Positions 14,848 through 17,225 of a stretch of 17,225 nt of DNA are shown piece after piece. Below the pieces are notes generated by a model, which was not told the origin of the DNA, did no database searches, and was given only the letters and a program-made list of their open reading frames with translations. The translations under genes and the position numbers were made by a program. Source of the DNA: Clostridiales bacterium UBA1446 (GTDB lineage Bacteria > Bacillota > Clostridia > Oscillospirales > Oscillospiraceae). Location of the stretch: contig DCTG01000203.1 in NCBI GenBank assembly GCA_002329245.1, positions 11,550 through 28,774 on the forward strand, written 5' to 3'. Position 1 is the stretch's first letter. The number at the start of each line of letters is the position of its first letter.

Positions 14848-15621
14848 TCATATGAACTTCAGGTTCAGGCTGCCGAGGCCGTGGAACGAAACCGTGAAGA
14901 CGTCTCCCGCCTCTGCCGGCACCGCCGCGGTCAGCGCGCCGGACAGGATGATCTCGCCCGCCTCCAGCGCCAGCCCGAACTCGGACAGCTTGTTTGCCAG
15001 CCACGCCACCGCCGCGGCGGGATTCCCCCATACCTCGGCGCCCACGCCGCTGTTCACCGCTTCTCCGTTCTTTTCCAGCAGCATCCCTATAAGGCGCAGG
15101 TCCACGTCCCCGACCGGCGCCATCCGGCTGCCCAGCACCAGCCGGGCGCTGGAGGCGTTGTCGGCCACCGTGTCCGCCAGCTTTATTTTCCAGTCGCGGA
15201 TGCGGCTGTCGACGATCTCAAACGCCGGGACCACGAACTCCGTCGCGCGGTAGACGTCGGCGATGGTCACGCCCGGGCCTTCCAGGTCCTCTTTGAGGAT
15301 GAAGGCCAGCTCCCCCTCGACCTTGGGCTGCAGAAGCGCGTCCCGGCTGCACGGCAGGCCTTCGGGGATGAGCATATTGTCCAGCAGCTGTCCGAAATCG
15401 GGTTCGTTCACCCCCAGGAGCTGCTGCATCCCCCGGCTGGTCAGCCCGATCTTTTTCCCGATGATCCTGCGCCCCTTGGAAAGCTTGATCTCGATAATGG
15501 CCTGCTGGATGCGGTATGCGTCCACGATGGACATATCGGGGTAGGCATCCGTCAGCGTGCCTACAGGCTTACGGTCCTTCTCGGCCGCCACCAGTTGGGT
15601 CGCTATTTTTTCATACTCCAT
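14848..15621 (-). CDS. 2-oxopent-4-enoate hydratase family enzyme (DmpE/MhpD-like)
   Basis: This 257-residue protein belongs to the hydratase/decarboxylase family of the fumarylacetoacetate-hydrolase fold, which adds water to 2-hydroxypenta-2,4-dienoate to give 4-hydroxy-2-oxovalerate. Metal ligands fit E102 and E104 in KVEGELAF and E135 in PAFEIVDSRI. IGKKIGLTS (54-62) and VNEPDFGQLLDNM (71-83) are family motifs. Start ATG 15621 has GGAGGA seven bases upstream; an ATG 66 bases earlier would add residues read in the wrong frame of the preceding gene, so it is rejected. The gene overlaps the upstream molybdopterin-domain gene by 11 bases and is followed by DmpF- and DmpG-like genes, which supports the hydratase call. 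The related 4-oxalocrotonate decarboxylase cannot be separated by motif alone. Confidence 0.88.
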   Translation of the reverse strand: MEYEKIATQLVAAEKDRKPVGTLTDAYPDMSIVDAYRIQQAIIEIKLSKGRRIIGKKIGLTSRGMQQLLGVNEPDFGQLLDNMLIPEGLPCSRDALLQPKVEGELAFILKEDLEGPGVTIADVYRATEFVVPAFEIVDSRIRDWKIKLADTVADNASSARLVLGSRMAPVGDVDLRLIGMLLEKNGEAVNSGVGAEVWGNPAAAVAWLANKLSEFGLALEAGEIILSGALTAAVPAEAGDVFTVSFHGLGSLNLKFI

Positions 15622-16513
15622 GCCCGTGTCCTCCGCTGTTCGTTTTGCGCCACCGTTCCCGTAAGGCCCCGGCGATGTGTTCCGCAAGCGAGGCGTCGTC
15701 CATCTCGTCCCGGAGTCCCGCGATCAGGCGGTCGCATCCGAGCTTTGCCTCCTCGTGCGGTCCGGGGAGCGCCACGAGATACGATAATCCCGTCCGCCCC
15801 ACGGCGATGCGCACGCCTTCCTTATGGTGCCGGTGGTAATCCGGTTTGAATTTCAATATCCAGGGCGTATGCGCGTCCGCGTCCAGACGCAGGATGGCTT
15901 CCACGCTGAAGTCCTTGTCTTCGGCCCCCACGCCGCCGGTCGTAACGATAAGCCCATACCCCTTCTGAACAGCGCCCTCCAGCCTGACCGCCGCCGACTC
16001 GGCGTCGTCCTCCAGAATCCCGCCGAATCTGGCCTTATAGCCCGCGCTTTCCAGCTGCTTCATGATATAGGGGGAATTGGTATCCTCTATCTTCCCCGCA
16101 ATAACCTCCGCGCCGGTCGCGAACACCATCGCCCGCCTGACCACGGCCCTCGCGATATCTTCGGCCATCCGCGCGGATTCTTTCAGCACCCTTTCCCCTT
16201 CGCGCGGGTCGATGGCTATCAGCCCCAGCACGCCTTCGGAATGCACGGCCGCCTCGGGTCCCGGCATGACCCCGGGAAGTTCGGACAGCCGGCGCAGTAT
16301 CTCTTTTTCCCTGCCGACCACGCTGTCGGCCCGCACCTTCCGCTGGAGGATATCGAAGGCAACCAGACCCGGCCGTACGTCCACGACGATGACCTTATCC
16401 TCGGGCAGCCCCAGCGCGCCGGCCGCCGCGGAGGCGACCTCGGTCAGGTTGGCGTCCGCCAAATCTATATCCACGATCCAGAACGTCGTTTTTTCGAGCA
16501 GGTCCCACTCCAC
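15611..16513 (-). CDS. CinA/MoaB-type molybdopterin-binding-domain protein
   Basis: This 300-residue protein, counted from GTG 16513, has two parts. Residues 127-265 are a MoCF (MoaB/Mog/CinA) domain: VFATGAEVIAGKIEDTNSPY (130-149), VTTGGVGAEDKD (190-201) and VALPGPHEEAKLG (247-259), the loops that hold the pterin phosphate. Residues 1-125 are an unassigned N-terminal domain, FWIVDIDLADANLTE onward. GTG 16513 is chosen because AGAAGGA (16520-16526) is six bases away and the upstream ATG 16567 would overlap the preceding stop. Proteins of this kind often accompany molybdenum hydroxylases, so such an enzyme may be encoded to the right of the window. Alternatively the domain has been recruited for nucleotide or pyridine-nucleotide chemistry, as in CinA. 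The specific role is unknown. Confidence 0.7.
   Translation of the reverse strand: MEWDLLEKTTFWIVDIDLADANLTEVASAAAGALGLPEDKVIVVDVRPGLVAFDILQRKVRADSVVGREKEILRRLSELPGVMPGPEAAVHSEGVLGLIAIDPREGERVLKESARMAEDIARAVVRRAMVFATGAEVIAGKIEDTNSPYIMKQLESAGYKARFGGILEDDAESAAVRLEGAVQKGYGLIVTTGGVGAEDKDFSVEAILRLDADAHTPWILKFKPDYHRHHKEGVRIAVGRTGLSYLVALPGPHEEAKLGCDRLIAGLRDEMDDASLAEHIAGALRERWRKTNSGGHGHGV
15629..15634 (-). promoter_or_regulatory. Ribosome binding site that decides the hydratase start
   Basis: GGAGGA lies inside the end of the preceding gene, seven bases before ATG 15621. This fixes the start and shows translational coupling with the molybdopterin-domain gene. Confidence 0.6.
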
Positions 16514-16519
16514 GCTGCG

Positions 16520-16526
16520 TCCTTCT
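16520..16526 (-). promoter_or_regulatory. Ribosome binding site supporting a GTG start
   Basis: AGAAGGA on the minus strand is six bases before GTG 16513 and lies after the stop of the NadC-like gene (16545). It favours the shorter 300-residue reading of the molybdopterin-domain protein. Confidence 0.55.
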
Positions 16527-16544
16527 TTCGTATTAATATGGGTC

Positions 16545-17225
16545 TCAATAGGCGGACGGCAGGACATCCAGGCTCAGGTCCAGTATGGGCGCGTCGATGA
16601 TGCCTCTGCCCGCTTCGATGATGTCCGCGCCGGCCCTGATCGCGGCTTCGATGTCCGGCTCCTGCACGCCGCCGGCAAACGCTACTTTGACTTTGGCGCG
16701 CCAGCCGCCGGCCTCCGCCGCCGATACCGCGGCCTCCAGGTCGGATATCTTCCCGGTATCCACCATGACGATGCCTGCCCCGGCATGATACGCCTCCGCC
16801 GCTTCTTCCCCGACCGGCCCGGTCTCTCCCCGGACCTGTACGGAAACGGTCCTGTCCGGGTCGTAGGCCCTGGCCTTATGGACGGCATTGCTGACGCCGC
16901 CCAGCATGCGTACGTAGTTCTTGTCGAGGTATATGAACGGGTCGTCCGTTATCCTTATCCCGGCGCCGCCGGTCATTATGGCCTGGCGCAGATCGCCTCT
17001 GAGCTTGGGCGAGACCTTTTTCCACGCGCCGCAGACCACTCGTACGCGTCCGCCGGCTGTTTTGACAAGGTTCGCGGCTGCCGTGGCGACGCCCGACGGC
17101 TTTCCTATGACGCCCATCAGCGTTTCTTCCGCCCGGATTATCTGCTCCGGGTCCCCCGAGGCTTTGAAAACGCAGCCGCCGCTTTTTACCTCGTGCCCTT
17201 CGTTTACCGATTTAATATTTTCCAG
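16545..17225 (-). CDS. NadC/ModD-like phosphoribosyltransferase-fold protein, 5' end missing
   Basis: The open frame enters from the right edge and gives 226 residues, beginning LENIKSVNEGHEVKSGGCVF, so the true start is outside the window. It matches the quinolinate phosphoribosyltransferase fold: RAEETLMGVIGKPSGVATAAANLV, then KKVSPKLR in place of the usual RKTTPGLR, GGAGIRI in place of GGGxxHR, LDKNYV in place of IKDNHI, AGAGIVMVDTG, and the C-terminal barrel strand AGADIIEAGRGII. Several quinolinate-contacting residues (the histidine of the HR pair and the KDNH lysine position) are altered, so it is unlikely to be housekeeping NadC. ModD-like proteins of molybdenum loci or a paralogue acting on another pyridine carboxylate are alternatives. 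It precedes the molybdopterin-domain gene by 31 bases and is probably co-transcribed with it. Confidence 0.7.
   Translation of the reverse strand: MENIKSVNEGHEVKSGGCVFKASGDPEQIIRAEETLMGVIGKPSGVATAAANLVKTAGGRVRVVCGAWKKVSPKLRGDLRQAIMTGGAGIRITDDPFIYLDKNYVRMLGGVSNAVHKARAYDPDRTVSVQVRGETGPVGEEAAEAYHAGAGIVMVDTGKISDLEAAVSAAEAGGWRAKVKVAFAGGVQEPDIEAAIRAGADIIEAGRGIIDAPILDLSLDVLPSAY

Noticed and set aside
15622..15687. Upstream ATG giving a longer hydratase
   Set aside because: The extra 22 residues lie within the preceding gene, do not resemble the family N-terminus and lack a ribosome binding site, whereas ATG 15621 has a good one.
13859..15849. Several plus-strand open frames of up to about 320 codons opposite the DmpEFG-like genes
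   Set aside because: They are mirror frames of high-GC genes, rich in arginine, histidine and proline with no family motifs.
1..17225. CRISPR arrays, insertion sequences, integrases and attachment sites
   Set aside because: No regularly spaced repeats, transposase or integrase motifs, or long terminal inverted repeats were found. The only repeats are the short ones listed.

Overview
The window looks like a catabolic island from an anaerobic, fermentative member of the Bacillota, probably class Clostridia. The grounds are strong AGGAGG-type ribosome binding sites, frequent GTG and TTG starts, sigma-A-like promoters, iron-dependent alcohol dehydrogenases, an ADP-forming acyl-CoA synthetase and a clostridial-style bis-[4Fe-4S] plus BFD protein. 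The assignment rests on gene content and style only. All recognised genes lie on the minus strand, so transcription runs from the right end of the window to the left.

Upstream block (17225 to 10868, GC-rich). In transcription order: a NadC/ModD-like phosphoribosyltransferase-fold protein cut by the window edge; a CinA/MoaB-type molybdopterin-binding-domain protein; a 2-oxopent-4-enoate hydratase; an acylating acetaldehyde dehydrogenase; a 4-hydroxy-2-oxovalerate aldolase; a ferredoxin-BFD protein; and a very divergent LarA-like (lactate racemase fold) protein. Spacing is tight, with overlaps or very short gaps. The hydratase, dehydrogenase and aldolase keep the dmpE-F-G order of the lower meta-cleavage pathway and would turn 2-oxopent-4-enoate into pyruvate plus acetyl-CoA. 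No ring-cleavage dioxygenase is present.

Middle block (10482 to 4398). After a 385-bp non-coding gap come an NAD(P)-type aldehyde dehydrogenase, two different iron-containing alcohol dehydrogenases, a UbiD-family decarboxylase and its UbiX flavin prenyltransferase. A 255-bp gap between the two alcohol dehydrogenases holds a hairpin, a weak promoter candidate and a cre-like site.

Left block (4278 to 675, clearly AT-richer). It encodes the two subunits of an ADP-forming acyl-CoA synthetase and a CoA-acylating aldehyde dehydrogenase. Together they can convert an aldehyde to an acid with capture of one ATP. A strong hairpin at 543-595 probably ends this unit. A ribokinase-family gene then starts at 149 and runs off the left edge; it has its own good promoter and a palindrome lying at the transcription start.

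Taken together, the genes suggest oxygen-independent breakdown of an unsaturated or aromatic carboxylic acid. UbiD/UbiX would decarboxylate, the DmpEFG-like module would cleave to pyruvate and acetyl-CoA, the alcohol and aldehyde dehydrogenases would balance redox, and the acyl-CoA synthetase would make ATP. The substrate is not evident. The most novel parts are the LarA-like protein with its overlapping ferredoxin-BFD partner, and the NadC-like and molybdopterin-like genes that head the cluster.
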